Of a stretch of DNA of 64,000 bases, positions 28,253 through 40,594 are shown piece by piece. The notes beneath the pieces are model-generated. The model ran no database searches. It saw only the letters and a program-made list of their open reading frames with translations, and was not told the DNA's origin. Location of the stretch: assembly GCA_018398585.1 (NCBI GenBank), contig JAGTTD010000001.1:7194501-7258500 (forward strand), written 5' to 3'. How positions within the stretch are numbered: the first letter of the stretch is position 1; each line of letters opens with the position of its first letter. The DNA comes from Simmondsia chinensis. Lineage: Eukaryota > Streptophyta > Magnoliopsida > Caryophyllales > Simmondsiaceae. The position numbers and the translations under genes are program-made.

Positions 28253-31200
28253 ATGGATACGAGTTGGATCACGCAACCAAGGATTAGTCAAGCTTATATT
28301 GATGGTGTCATTGAATTCATTAAGTTGGCTAAAGAAAACCTTATAGAAGGAAAAACTCGATGTCCATGTAATAAATGCAAAGTAGCCAAATGGTTCTCAT
28401 TAGAAGATGTGGAATATCATATCCTTTTTAAGGGTTTTTGGCCAAAGTATAAGAAACGGATTTTTCATGGAAAAGAAGATATTGTTCAACAATTGAGATG
28501 CAATAGTCAAACATCTACCAATAATAATGAGGGAAGGGCCATAGGTCGAGATGATATTGGTGGATTACTACGAGAAAGTATCGGAGTTGATATTCCTCCC
28601 TCCACAAGTCAACCCCATTTGTCTGATGAACATGATTGGTCGGACCAAGTTCCTCTTGAACAACCCAACCAATCTCCTGAGGAGAAAGCCAAGTATAAGA
28701 AGATATTGGAAGCTTCTAATGAAGAACTATATCCAGGCTGTAGCGCATTCTCCAAATTGTCATTTCTTTTGCACTTGTTTCACTTGAAATGTATGCATAG
28801 TTGGTCTGCTGAGTCATTCACGATGTTGCTAAGACTTCTTGTCGATGCATATCCCCAAATTATGGTATTTCCATCATCTTATTATGAAGCTCAGAAAATG
28901 ATCAATGAGTTGGGTCTTGGATATGAAAAGATTCATGCTTGTCCAAATAATTGTATGTTGTATTGGGATGAAATGTCTGAAAAAGAGAGTTTTCATACAT
29001 GCGGTACCTCAAGATGGAAGACAGTTAAGGGTAAGGAAGATGACAGTTGTAGTGATGAAACTATGTCAACCAAGAAAGGAGAGCCCGCTAAGGTTATGCG
29101 GTATTTTTCTTTGATTTCAAGGCTCAAAAGATTATACATGTTATCTAAAACAGTCGAAGATATGAGATGGCATGAGATAGACCGTTTGAAGGATGGGAAA
29201 TTAAGGCATCCTACAGATGGCTTAGCTTGGAGGGCATTTGATGCTCGGTATTCGGAGTTTTCTTCAGATCCTCGTAGTGTTAGGCTTGGTCTTGCTAGTG
29301 ACGGCTTCAATCCGTACCGTCTTATGAATACTACTTATAGTACATGGCCAGTTGTGTTGATCCCGCACAACTTGCCCCCATGGCTATGTATGAAGCAATC
29401 GTCATTCATTCTTTCTTCGATTATTCCCGGGAAATCAGGCCCTGGACTTGACATTGATGTGTACCTTCAACCATTGCTGCATGAGTTGAAATTGTTATGG
29501 GAAGGTATTGATGCATATGATGCCTATAGTGGACAAAACTTTAGGATGCAAGGGGCTATAATGTGGACTATCAATGACTTTCCTGCATATGCTATGTTGT
29601 CTGGTTGGAGTACAAAGGGCTACACAGCTTGTCCTTATTGCACTGAACATACACATCTTATAAGTTTGGGGGCAAGATTTGCTATAATGGGCACCGTAAA
29701 TGGTTACCTAATAATCACCCTTTTCGATCTCAGAGTCAATTGTTTGATGGGACAATGGAGTATGCTTGTGCTCCTACTCCGGCATCAGGGACTGATATCT
29801 TGAAAGCACAAGAACAAGTTCGTTACAAGTACGAAAAAACCCAAAAGACTAGTAAGAAGAAAAGAGAAAGGCACCACATAGACAGTTCAATAGAAAGAGT
29901 GGACAATGAGGAAGTTCTTTGGAAGAAAAAAAGCATATTTTTTGACTTGCCATATTGGGAGTACAATCTCCTTCGACATAATCTAGATGTCATGCACATA
30001 GAGAAAAATGTGTGTGATAATGTTCTAGGGACGCTATTACATATGGAGAGAAAGACTAGAGATGATGAAAAGGCAAGAAGGGCCCTTGAAGAATGGAACA
30101 TAAAGCCACATCTTTGGCTACAACCTCGTCATAATAGAGATCCGTACATGCCTCCAGCTTCTTACTATATGTCTTCAAATGATAAAGAACGGTTTTTAAG
30201 AGTTCTACAAAAACTTAGGGTCCCAGATGGATATGGATCTAACATCTCTAGATGTGTGAAGTTGAAACAAAGAAAACTCTTAAACCTCAAGAGTCATGAC
30301 AACCATGTTCTTATGCAAGATATTCTTCCTGTAGCTTTATGAGCATCCAATGCCACACAAGTCATTGAGTTGCTTTCAGACTTGTCTTCCTTTTTCAAAT
30401 ACTTGTGTTCTACGACCCTCGACCCAAATATGCTCAATCTTCAACAATCGAACATTATTCTTAAACTTTGTGAGATAGAGATGGAATTTCTACCTACATT
30501 TTTCACAGTCATGGTTCATCTACTAATTCATTTAGTAGAGGAGGCTAAGCTTGGTGAGCCTGTTCACTATAGATGGATGTATCCGATTGAAAGGTTAGCC
30601 GATAATGCTTCATTTACTTTTATCTCTCATATTTGGCATCCAGTAATTGATCTCACGTGTTATTTATATTTATGTAATAAAGGTATTTGTCCCATTTGAA
30701 AGGATACGTAAGTAACCAGGCGCGGCCAGAAGGGTCCATTGCTGAAGGCTACATCATGGAGGAGACTATTACATTTTGTTCTAGATACTTAGAAAGTGCT
30801 ACGACCATTTTTAATAGACCTAAAAGAAATGATGATAATGGTTCAAGTATGGGTAAATACTTGTTAAACTCTGGGGGTCGTGCAATTGGAAAAGAGAAAA
30901 TTGTTCGCCTTGATATGAGAAGTAAAGAACAAGCGCATCGTTATGTGCTACTTCAGCTAGATGAAATCAAGGAACTTCGTGAGTAAGTGTTAATAGAAGC
31001 AACTTTGTCAATATTAACTATTTTTGTTCAACCTACTAATAATTTTCTTATTATAGTGAATTTTTAAGTGAAAAACGACGAGCATATTTCCATAGAGGTC
31101 GATCTAATGCAACATTAGAAAATCAGTGGATTGTTGAAGAGTTTTCTGAGTGGCTTCAAAACCAGGTTAGTATATTTTATTCGATGTTGAAGTTGATATT

Positions 31201-31717
31201 ATATATTCACCATTAATTTTGATACTACCTTTTATTCTATTAAGGTGCACCAAATTGATGTAACTATCGAAGAAGGCCGATTGAGAAGGGCTTTAGCTGG
31301 TGGGCTAAATCAGTATGTTAAAAGAATGAAGGACAAAATAGATACAAGTTTCATACAGAAGATCGTGAACGCTATATGAGGACACAAAATTCTGGGGTCA
31401 TAGTCATAGCTGATGGACAAGTTTACTATAGCAAATTGACAGACATATATGAACTAGACTATTATGAGAGTTATAAAGTTGTCATTTTTCGTTGTGATTG
31501 GGTAGATATAAATAGGGGCTTAAGAACATTTAGAAATGATGGTGCTTGTGTGAACTTCTCTAAGTTGATGCATACGGGTCGATTGTTGAAAGATGATCCA
31601 TTTGTCATCTCATCTCAAGCAAAGCAAGTTTTCTATATTCAAGATGAGATGCAAAAGGGATGGTATCATGTCATTAAGACTAAACCTAGGGACTTGTATG
31701 ATCTAGGCGAGATTTGA
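28253..31717 (+). pseudogene. CACTA-B gene 1: Transposase_21-type transposase, four exons, at least three lesions
   Basis: Start chosen at MDTSWITQPR (28253), the usual first residues of the transposase-associated domain. Order: Transpos_assoc with CPCNKC; Transposase_21 with LGLGYEKIHACPNNCMLYW, GPGLDIDVYLQPLLHELKLL and CPYCTEH; HNLDVMHIEKNVCDN; DUF4218 (MVHLLIHLVEEAKLG); DUF4216. Inferred introns are 30594-30682, 30983-31056 and 31166-31244, all GT-AG. Lesions: a one-base loss near 29,655; TGA at 30340-30342 (in PVAL, stop, ASNA; CGA to TGA fits); and a frame break near 31,340. Such proteins cut and join CACTA ends. Confidence 0.88.
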
Positions 31718-31934
31718 TCTTTGCTTTTTTAGAGTTGTGAAATAATGTTACGTGTTGTTTCATTTTGTCCATGTATGTTAGTTTTCTTTTGTACGTGTTG
31801 TTTCATTTTGTCCATGATCTTTGTTTCATTATTAATTATTTGTTTTACAGAAGATATTTGCTTCTCATTTTATTTTTGTAAGTTCTATTATACATCTACT
31901 AATTCTTTTATTTTTGGAAAAGCGTGGATTCACA

Positions 31935-34563
31935 ATGAGGAGGTTTTTTAGAAGTGGCAAATCAGTGCAGTCCTCAACAGCAACACCGGAACATGAAGGA
32001 GGTGATGACAGTCAGCCAAGACCGTCAACATCTCAAGCAGAGGGACCAGTGAGGGAAGTTGGTGTTTGGTCCACTGACGTGCCATTTGATGAGAGGGTGC
32101 TACTTCAACTTATCGGTAAATGTTTTTAATTTTATAGCATTAATTATGGTAATAATTTTTCAATTAATTAGAAAAGTAATGGTATATCTTAATCGTTAAT
32201 AGATGGCCAAGGTAACTTGAGTACCTTAAGGACGATACCAGTTAAGGAAGTATGGCATCTTCCTGAAGGTGTAAGAATTATTGTGCGGTTCAATGACCTA
32301 CGCCAACCAATTGGAAAGGGTGGTGATTTGTTGATCCGGTTTATTGGAGAGGTTGCAAAAACGGGACGGTTTTGTACGCTCGGAGTAAGAGATTGGCGTA
32401 CGATGAATGACCAATACAAAGCAGAAGCTATTGAGGTTATTCGAATAAGTATTATTTATGTCCGAAGTTTACTTTATATATATGATATAATATGTATGTC
32501 TGAAGTTTTTGAACTTTATCATTGTATTAATTAAGGTTTTATACTCGTAATTGTGTTAATTTAATTCAATAGTATAATTGGCAATAGGTTCTTCTATCAA
32601 ATTTTACTGTTCGAGTGAAATTTGGATATAGCACTGAAATGTGGTTGCTCTCTTACTAGTACAACTACTGCTTTATGCCTTCTTACTATTCCCTTGCCTT
32701 TTTGTGACATTATTGTTGGATTTTATATTTTAGGGGAAATTTTTAATGCCCAGTGATGTATTGATTGATAAATCAATACTACAACAGCTTGGAAAAATGT
32801 GGAGGGGTTATAAGACGAGTTTGAAAGCGCAATATTGCAAAGGGAACAAAACTGAGGCTGAAGTTATTGCAACAGTGCCACGAGGAGTTAATCGTGACCA
32901 ATGGATAACTTTGGTACATTTTTTATTTTTCTCCATAAGGCAAGGTAAAATAATTTCTTTTTAAGTAATTTTTGATTGGTCAAAAAGGGGAAAGCAGATT
33001 GATATTGATTATGAATGTAAAGTTTTTATTGGATTGATGTTGATTTCCAATGTCAGGAGAAGAGTAAATGCGGCAAAGAAGCACATGCCAAGCAGAATCA
33101 GTTTCACACGACTGGTTCAACAAGTTATGCGAATAAAAGATATAGTTTTGTAAGGATTTCAGTATATGTTTAGTGTATTATTACTATCTACCTGTTAAAT
33201 TAGTTAAGACTTATGTTGACGTGTTGATTGTAGAAAATTAATAAAGGGAGGAAGCCCACCAGTATAGAGTTTTACCAGGAAACTCATACCAGGAAAAGTG
33301 GTAGCTTTTTTGAGAACACGGTTTCACAAGAATTTATGGTGGGTTTTATTATTATCTCACATTTCTTTTAATTTAAATGTATTTAATGTCTTTTTCTCTT
33401 CTTTGTAGGATACAGCTAGAGAAATAGTTGAGGCTCGACTTGGATCTTCTTCCAGACCTCGATCAGAAATCGAGGAGGACGTATTTACCGAGTTAATGTA
33501 TGAACAGAAAAATACGGGCTATCGAGCGGTAGGCTATGGATTTGGCGTGAAGAGGAGTGATATATACGGAGTCAGGGGTGAACTAAAGAAAAGGGGATCT
33601 GGGGTGAACTAAAGAAAAGGGGACTCGATCGTACCGGTGATCATGTCGAAGTGCAAAATATGAAAATAGAATTGGCCAATGTAAAGCAGCAAATGAGAAG
33701 GCTCCTACCCATCTATGATGTTGTTTCTTCATGCCAAGCATTATATGAAATGATATCAGAAGGTCGAGCAATTATTACTGCGGTTGCTGATCCGGTAAGA
33801 TAATCTATTTAATTTGTATTTGTTTGTACTATAATGCAAATAATTGCCTTTCTAATCCTTTGTAAATAATGAAATTGATGATGTGAATGATTGAGACAAA
33901 AGACGGCATTGGGGTTGGTACTTTTGGGAAACTATATGAATTTACCATGTGAAGCAAAATTTTGAATCAGATATGCTTGTCTTGCTGCTTGATAAGATGG
34001 TTTGGTTTTTGGATGTTTTGACACTTCTTCTACTAAATCTTTTCTCTAATATCTTCATTGATAATCCTCTTTCAATTTTTCCCATATGAGGAGTAGCCTA
34101 ACTTTAGACAACAAGATATAATTTGAATCATGTGTGTCGTGCTTTACAAGATGTGGCAGAGAGTGGAATCTCATGTGCTATATTGTCGCCTTAAGATGTT
34201 GTAGACTCTTTATTTGCTTCAAGCACATACTAGGTAGAAATGAGAATGGAGGGCAAGCTAAATAGGTGGCAATCACATGATATGGAAGTCATGAGATGCA
34301 GCACAACCTAGGCCTCCCTCTATCTACTCCTACTTCCCTTCCAAAAGGGATTGTGGACACTTGAGGGTTGACGGGTTCCGATGAATGATTTCATGTGCTC
34401 ATTGTTATTGATTTATGTGATAGTAAACTGGTAGATTGATATTTTGTACATAAGTAATGTTATTATTGTGTTGTTTATACATGGTAGAGATGAATCGGGA
34501 TCAGGTGATGGTGAACCCTCAAATTTTTTTGCATCTCCAAGCACGCCAAGCTCATTCGGTTGA
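31935..34563 (+). pseudogene. CACTA-B gene 2: PF03004-type (TNPA-like) gene, about seven exons, three lesions
   Basis: Exons inferred from GT-AG borders and match to CACTA-A: 31935-32115, 32203-32444, 32736-32944, 33057-33149, 33234-33338, 33409-33794 and a last short exon ending at 34563. Motifs: WHLPEGVRIIVRFNDLRQPI, MWRGYKTSLKAQYC, GVNRDQWITL. Lesions: the donor after exon 2 is ATAAGT, where CACTA-A has GTAAGT (32445); one extra base in exon 3 (about 32920-32935); a 26-bp tandem duplication in exon 6 (33575-33626) that brings TAA into frame. Likely role: binding the subterminal repeats. Confidence 0.8.
33575..33626 (+). repeat. 26-bp tandem duplication in CACTA-B gene 2
   Basis: ggggtgaactaaagaaaagg and the next six bases occur twice with a period of 26. 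Without one copy the exon reads on (GELKKRG then LDRTGDHVEV); with both, the second copy is read as GVN then stop. Confidence 0.9.
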
Positions 34564-34889
34564 TTGATATATTTGTGAAGAATGTACTTGACTAAGTTAG
34601 CATTGTATTTTTTTTTTTTTTTGGTTATTAGATTAATTATGTTGATATTTAGAGTGGAAAAAATCTCAAATTTTGTATTGAACTATCAAAGTACATTGAC
34701 AATGTTGTAATATTTTGATTGTCGAATTCGGAGTCCTATGAAAAATTTATCAGTTTAGTTGATATTTTTTTATTAAGTAATTTTGTATATATATATATGT
34801 GTGTGTGTGTGTGTGGAAAATATGCACAAATAAATAGGCAATACAGGCTGTTTGTAAAATATACATGCTAAGAAGTGAAAATAGGGTAT

Positions 34890-35046
34890 TTAAAAAACTC
34901 GAAAAATCTCGACATTAAAAAACGCCGAAAAATATATTCTCAGCGCTTATAAACGCCGAGATTCTCGGCGCTTTTATTTCTCGGCGCTTTCTTGCGCCGA
35001 GAATTGCAAAAAAAAGTGCCAAGAATCTACCTTTGTTGTTGTAGTG
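34890..35046 (+). repeat. CACTA-B 3' subterminal repeats and TIR
   Basis: Inverted tcggcg/cgccga words (for example ctcagcgcttataaacgccgag, ctcggcgcttt, gcgccgagaatt) then the tip ttgttgttgtagtg. A (AT)n(TG)n microsatellite lies at 34787-34815, outside the repeat block. Confidence 0.85.
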
Positions 35047-35049
35047 AAA

Positions 35050-36478
35050 ATATTTTAAGATATTGCAAATATCTTAAAAAATATTTAAAAATTTTAACTA
35101 TCTAAAATATATTTTAAACACATTAAAGCATATTCTAAGTATTTAAATAATTATTACAATCTTAAAAAATATTGTGAATGTTTAAAAAATTTTTGTATTC
35201 TTATGGTAAAATAGTGGAACGTTTAACTTTATGTTTATAGATTTGATATATGGTATATATGATATAGTCTTTCATTTTAAATTAAGACACCATATACCAA
35301 TGTAATTTCTAATTCTTCATAACATTGTGTGAAACAAAATTCGTAAATATACTTCCAATTGTAACCAAATAAAATTGAAGGAGAATAATTTTTTTCTGTT
35401 TTACAAAAATGTTTATCTTGCCTCAATTCAAAATATAGAATAAAATTTACATAGATTTAAGAATTTAAATGATATCTTAAATATTTTGTACCTTTAGATA
35501 TATAAATAGTCTTTGATTTTTTAGAAAATTTAATTGTAATATCTGAGGTTTAGCCGTATATGGAGGTTTTGAAATGTATTTTAGGTATCATAAATTTGAT
35601 AGCTTTTTTATTATATTTTCAATCTATTTTCTATATTCTTTAAGTGTAAGAATTTTCATTCATAATTTTTTTTTTGTTGAGGAAAATTATTTATTTATTG
35701 TTAATATTATTATAAACATACCTTTTGATTTTCAATTATTTTTTCTCTTTTTTTTTTTTTTTAATTGTTGCAAAGCCAATTAAATGACACATTCTTTAAA
35801 ATTTGAGAATTAGGAGAGGGAAGGGTGTTGGGGATTTGACAATTTGGCAATAATGTATAAGATAGATATGTTTTAATTTCCTTTTATGTTATGTTTCACA
35901 GTTATGAAAATGTAGTTTGAATTTTGTGATATTGTTAATATAGGTGAAGTTAATTGACTGTACAATTGAATGATTTGCAAAATGGTGTGTTAAATTAATT
36001 AAATTTCTTTATCCTTTTTTGTGTTGTGGAATACTAAAAGGTGGTGGCTTGAAATTGGTGGGATTGGGGTTCGGAGTGTTTTGGGGGACTTGGCAGCTTG
36101 GCAATAATATATGTAACAACTTGTACTTAAATATATGAGAATTTTAAAAATGTGTCAGTGTATTGGCTTAAGTTTTTTATTTTTGTATTTATTTATAGCA
36201 ATTATGTTGATTTCAATTATAACTGATAATTGTAATAGCTTATACTTAAATATATGAGAATTAATTTTAAATAAGAGAATTAAGTTGAGTGAATCCCATA
36301 ACTGTATGCAATGACACGACATGAGAGGTAAAACAATAAAATTATTACTTTTTTTGATACTTGTGTCACATGAATAAGACAAGCTCATCGGTTTCAACCA
36401 CAAATGTTCGATTTTATCTTCACATGTCAATTGTTGGATTTAGAGTACTAGATTTACCTTTTTGTTATTTTTAACCAA
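35050..36478. other. AT-rich intergenic DNA
   Basis: No gene seen. Contains the right member of the host direct repeat (about 35300-35605). Two related words, aacttgtacttaaatatatgagaatt and a shifted copy near 36240, point to another small local duplication. Confidence 0.65.
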
Positions 36479-36494
36479 TACAAATTATTATCCC
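36479..36494. repeat. Left TSD of RTE-B (16 bp)
   Basis: tacaaattattatccc, repeated exactly at 40579-40594 right after the TTG tail. Confidence 0.93.
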
Positions 36495-36529
36495 GAAATT
36501 GCAATAAATATTCTCTCTCTCTCTTCTGC

Positions 36530-37040
36530 AAGCAAGCAAACAGTCACCTGCACACCACCCCTGCTGTCACGTCAGCCATCTCGCCGAAAACCACCGCCCA
36601 CCACCACACCAACGACGACCGGCCCAGACCCAAGTCCCGATGTCCCCCTCTCCCCCCTTCGTACTCCCTTTGCTCCCCCTCCCTCCCTCCCTCCTCCTCC
36701 ACTCTCCCTCCTCCCCTGCCTCCAACCCCGGCCCACCAACCCCGGCCCACCACCACCGGCCTCCACCGGGTCCCACCACAGCCCGCCACCACCACCAGAA
36801 AACTCATCTGCCCCAACCCCTCCCCTCAGCACCACACCCCACAGCACCACCATCAACCCCCCCCCCCCCCCCCCCAACACACCGACACCACCACCACTGT
36901 TACCCACACCCCACCCCAACCCCGCCCCACCGCACCCCACCTCGCCCCATCACCACCACCACAACACACCTCACCCGACTCACCACCATCACCACCACAA
37001 CACACCTCACCCGACAACCAAGAGCGGGCCCATGTAAGTA
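36530..37040 (+). repeat. Proline-coding CCA/CCAC-rich 5' region of RTE-B with C19 tract
   Basis: Simple-sequence DNA made of ccacca and ccacc words. It leaves long open frames rich in Pro, Thr and His (191 and 134 residues) because the repeat lacks stop triplets. I do not treat these as proteins. A run of 19 C occurs at 36857-36875. It may be the 5' UTR with promoter function, or a degenerate N-terminal extension. Confidence 0.7.
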
Positions 37041-37477
37041 TTAGCCGAGTAAGAGTATCAACTACTCACCAGCCCCATGTTTGATCTAACCTTAATTACA
37101 GCAGGGTAGTGTTTTAATTTACTATTGTTGGGTTCTTTTCATTTAGTTCTTTCTCCTTTCATTATTTTGAATACTGTGATCTTTGACCGTGGTGGTACTT
37201 TCGTGCGTTTATGTTATAATAAGCTTCTTGTCTATGTTGATCACTTACCCGCGATAGTCACAACTAGTGGATGAATGTTACCAGTTATGGAACTCAGAAA
37301 TTGAGGCCATCTTCAAAGAGGTTGGGAAGGGGGAGGGCAAGGCAGATGGGGAAAGGGAACTTGAGATTAGGGACACTAACGAAGAAAAGTTTCGAGGTGG
37401 CCCAAATGATGATGAAGTGAAAGATCAACATCCTTTGTCTGCAAGAGACTAAATGGGTTGGCGCAAAAGCCAGGGAT

Positions 37478-38040
37478 GTGCTGGGGCACAAGCTCTGGTA
37501 TGCGGGCAAGGTCAGAGGCAGGAATAGAGTTGGTATCGTTGTGGATAGCAGCCTCAAGGATAAAGTACTCGGAGTATCAAGGGCTGGTGATAGGATCATA
37601 AGTATCAAGATGGTCCTAGATGGAGAAGTATTGAACGTAATCAGTGCCTATGCACCTCAAACTGGACTAATAGAGCATGAGAAGGCAACATTTGGGGAGG
37701 ACTTAGACACAATGATGCAAGGCATACCCCAAGCCGAACAAGTGATGATTGTTGGGGATTTTAACGGGCACGTCGACACAACGGGGGATGGTTACGCTTC
37801 TTACCATGGAGGATTTGGTTTTGGAACCAGGAATGCAGAGGGCAAAGACCTACTAGACTTCGCGGTCACATATGACCTAATGGTGGCCAACACCTTCTTC
37901 AGAAAGAGTGGGCAACACATCATCACGTACCAAAGCGGTGGCACAAGAACATAGATTGACTACATACTATTAAGGAAAAAGTTGCAAAGAGACTGCAGGG
38001 ATTGCAGGGCTACCCCCAGGAGAAGACCTGTCTATACAAC
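37478..38040 (+). pseudogene. RTE-B endonuclease domain
   Basis: Open from 37478 to 37954: GHKLWYAGKVRGRNRVGIVV, VISAYAPQTGLIEHEK, MIVGDFNGHVDTTGDGYASY, GFGTRNAEGKDLLDFAVTYD and HIITYQSGGTRT, a typical EEP endonuclease of plant RTE. The GDFNGH motif (metal/DNA binding) is present. A TAG replaces the residue before IDYILL (SQIDY in relatives), at about 37953. The catalytic His block (LTTQHR) is not readable. Confidence 0.87.
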
Positions 38041-40203
38041 ACAGGATGTTGTGGGTGGATATAAAGGCCAAGAAGAGGGCCAAAAGAATCTACAAACTTA
38101 CACAGTCGCATACCTGTTGGAGGGATTTGAAGGGGGAGAAGTATAAGGTATACAAGGAAAGAGTGGAGGCCAAGCTCGAGTGGGACTTTGAGGGAGATAC
38201 AAACCAGATGTGGAGCCAACTGGCCCAAAAGATCAGAGGACTGGCTCCGGAAGTTATGGGCATGTCAAAGGGAAAGGTACCAAGCAACAGAGAGTCCTGG
38301 TGGTGGTGCGAGGAGGTCCAAGAGAAGATTAAGGCGAAACGAGTTTGTTTCAAAGAATGGATCATAGCAAAGATGAGGATATGCGACATCAGTATCTTCC
38401 AGCCAGGAGAGAAGCAAAGAGAGCAATCAGAGAAGCACAATCAAGAGCTTATGAAGATTTCTACAAAAGGTTGGAGACTAAGGAGGGTGAGAGGGACTTA
38501 TATAGAATTGCCAAAGCTAGAGAAAGGAAGATTAGGGACATGGACAGAGTACAATGCATAAGAGGGGAAGATGGATAGGTACTCGTGGACAGGCAACTGA
38601 TTAAGGCTAAGTGGAAAAGACACTTCCACGAGCTCTTCAACGAACGATGAGGGACAGAGATATCCTTAGGTAATCTTCAAACATCTGAGGAGCATCAGAA
38701 CCACTATTACTGTAGGCAAATTAGCCTTGAGGAAGTCAAAGAAGCCCTGAAATTTATGGGAAGGGGTAAAGCAGTTGGCCCAGATGGCATACCCAAAGAA
38801 GTATGGAAATGCCTTGGACAGAAGGGCGTCAGTTGGATGACTAAACTATTTAACCAAATTCTTCTGGGGAGAAAATGCCTAAGGAATGGAGGAAGAGCAC
38901 AGTGATCCCGATATATACGAACAAATGCGACATTTAGAGTTGCGCCAACTATCGGGGTATCAAACTAATGTACCATACTCTGAAGTTGTGGAAACGGGTC
39001 ATAGAGAGGAGGTTAAGGCAATAGACAAAGGTGTCCAAGAACCAATTCGGATTTACGCCTGGGAGATCCGCAATAGAAGCTATCCACATTTTAAGGCGAA
39101 CGATAGAGCAATACAGGGAAAGACAAAAGGACCTTCACATGGTTTTCATTAATTTAGAGAAGGCATATGATAGAGTACCAAGGGAGGTCCTTTGGAGAGT
39201 TTTGGACAGGAAAGGCATCCCCGTGCCATACATCCGAGCCATTAGAGACATGTATGAGGAGGCACAAACTATGGTGCGTGTAGAGGAAGGGGAGACAGAC
39301 GCTTTCCCGATAACAGAAGGGGTACACCAGGGGTCTGCTTTGAGCCCCTAGCTGTTCATTCTGGTTATGGATGAGCTCACTAGTCACATCTAGGGATGTG
39401 TACCTTAGTGCATGCTTTTTGCAGATGACATAGTGTTGGTGGGGGAGTCGCGAGAAGAGGTAAATGAGAAGTTGGAACTGTGGAGAGAGGCACTAGAATC
39501 GAAGGGTTTACGACTAAGCAGAGCCAAGACCAAGTACTTGGAACTCAAGCTCGAACCCTCCACCATGCCTAGCCGGAAAGACGCCAAGATTGGATCTAAG
39601 GCCATATCGAAGAAGGAGAGCTTCAGGTACTTGGGGTCCATGATACAACACAACGGCGAAATTGACGAGGATGTCAACAACCGGATTAAAGCAGGATGGC
39701 ATAAGTGGAGGATGGCCTCTGCGGTACTTTGTGATATAAAGCTCCCCTTGAAGCTAAAGGGAAGATACTATAAGACGATTGTGAGGCTAGCCATCACGTA
39801 TGGGGCGGAGTGTAGGGCGATGAAACAACAGCACACACAGAAGATGAAGGTGGCGGAGAAGTGAATGTTGAGGTGGATGTCCGGACACCCAAGGAAGGGT
39901 AGAATCAGAAACGAAGTCATAAGAGGCAAATTGGGCGTAGCCCCCATTGAAGATAAATTGAGAGAGCAACGTTTGAGGTGGTTTGGACATGTTACAAGGA
40001 GACCGGACAACACTCCAGTAAGGAGGTGCGAATAGCCCCTTACTACACTAGGCAGGAGAGGAAGAGGCAAGCCAAAGAAGAGATGGCTGGAGACGATCCG
40101 ACAAGACCTCATCCACCTAAACCTTCGAGAGGAGATGGCCTTAGATAGGGCCCAATGGAGGGTTAGTATAGGCGTTGTAGATGCTCCTGTTGGAGTAGGG
40201 TAG
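38041..40203 (+). pseudogene. RTE-B reverse transcriptase and C-terminal region, frame-shifted
   Basis: Blocks are spread over frames: KRVCFKEWI (38330), GRGKAVGPDGIPKEVW (38760-38810), [18 protein letters not shown] and [15 protein letters not shown] (39031-39200), [10 protein letters not shown] then a TAG (39348), and MLFADDIVLVGESREEVNEK (39412) with FADD catalytic Asp pair kept. After this, FRYLGSMIQHNGEIDEDVNNRIKAG is typical for RTE, then RGRGKPKKRWLETIRQDL. The copy is dead but recognisable across its length. Confidence 0.88.
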
Positions 40204-40578
40204 TCTAGCTTACTAGTGCTAGGTCGTGATATTCTCCTGGCTCACTTAGGTTGTGTACTTGCTCTCATGAGCTGCTACTTGCCTGCCTACTTGCCTACAT
40301 ATCCTTTCATTGCTGCTTGATGTGGCTTGCTTTGTGTTTATTGTTTTGCTCACTGTGTGTTTTGCCCTACTCATGCTTTGATACTCTCCTGCTGCCAGGT
40401 CACATGCTCTATGCTGCGGACCAGCTTCTCAGGTTGGGGGTCCTCAGAAACAGCCTCTCTTCAGGGTAGCCCCCTGAAGGGGGAAGGCTGTGTAAATCTA
40501 CCCCCCCCCCCCCCCCCCCCGACTCTGCTTTTGCGGGAACCCTTGCAGGCACTAGATTTGTTGTTGTTGTTGTTGTTG
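40204..40578 (+). other. RTE-B 3' UTR and TTG tail, with C20 tract
   Basis: The block at 40430-40500 is nearly identical to 15265-15340 in RTE-A (gtagccccctgaagggggaa). Where RTE-A reads ctaccctccccagacccta, this copy has a run of 20 C (40501-40520). It ends in about six TTG repeats before the TSD. These 3' sequences are what the RTE enzyme recognises when it copies its RNA. Confidence 0.85.
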
Positions 40579-40594
40579 TACAAATTATTATCCC

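Larger units (their letters stand above)
27231..35046 (+). mobile_element. CACTA-B: end-to-end En/Spm transposon (7.8 kb)
   Basis: Begins CACTACAACAAAAAAGGGTA and ends with ttgttgttgtagtg at 35046; aaa lies on both sides (27228-27230, 35047-35049), matching the 3-bp TSD of CACTA elements. The order is subterminal repeats, TATA-like site, GC-rich leader, gene 1 (transposase), gene 2 (PF03004 type), 3' subterminal repeats. Both genes are broken. The ends look intact, so it might still be moved by enzymes from elsewhere. Confidence 0.93.
36495..40578 (+). mobile_element. RTE-B: full-span RTE-type LINE
   Basis: 4,084 bp between 16-bp TSDs. It has a C/A-rich 5' part, an apurinic-type endonuclease, RT with an FADD motif, a C-terminal segment (LNLREEMALDRAQWRVSIGV), a 3' UTR (40204-40555) and a TTG repeat tail. 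The coding region has many stops and frameshifts. Two other pieces of this family in the window (14185-15397 and 50807-51414) end in the same 3' UTR and have their own TSDs. Confidence 0.93.

Noticed and set aside
36462..37044. Overlapping proline-rich open frames on the plus strand and glycine-rich ones on the minus strand
   Set aside because: They come from CCA/CCAC simple sequence with no stop triplets; no domain, start context or codon pattern supports a gene.
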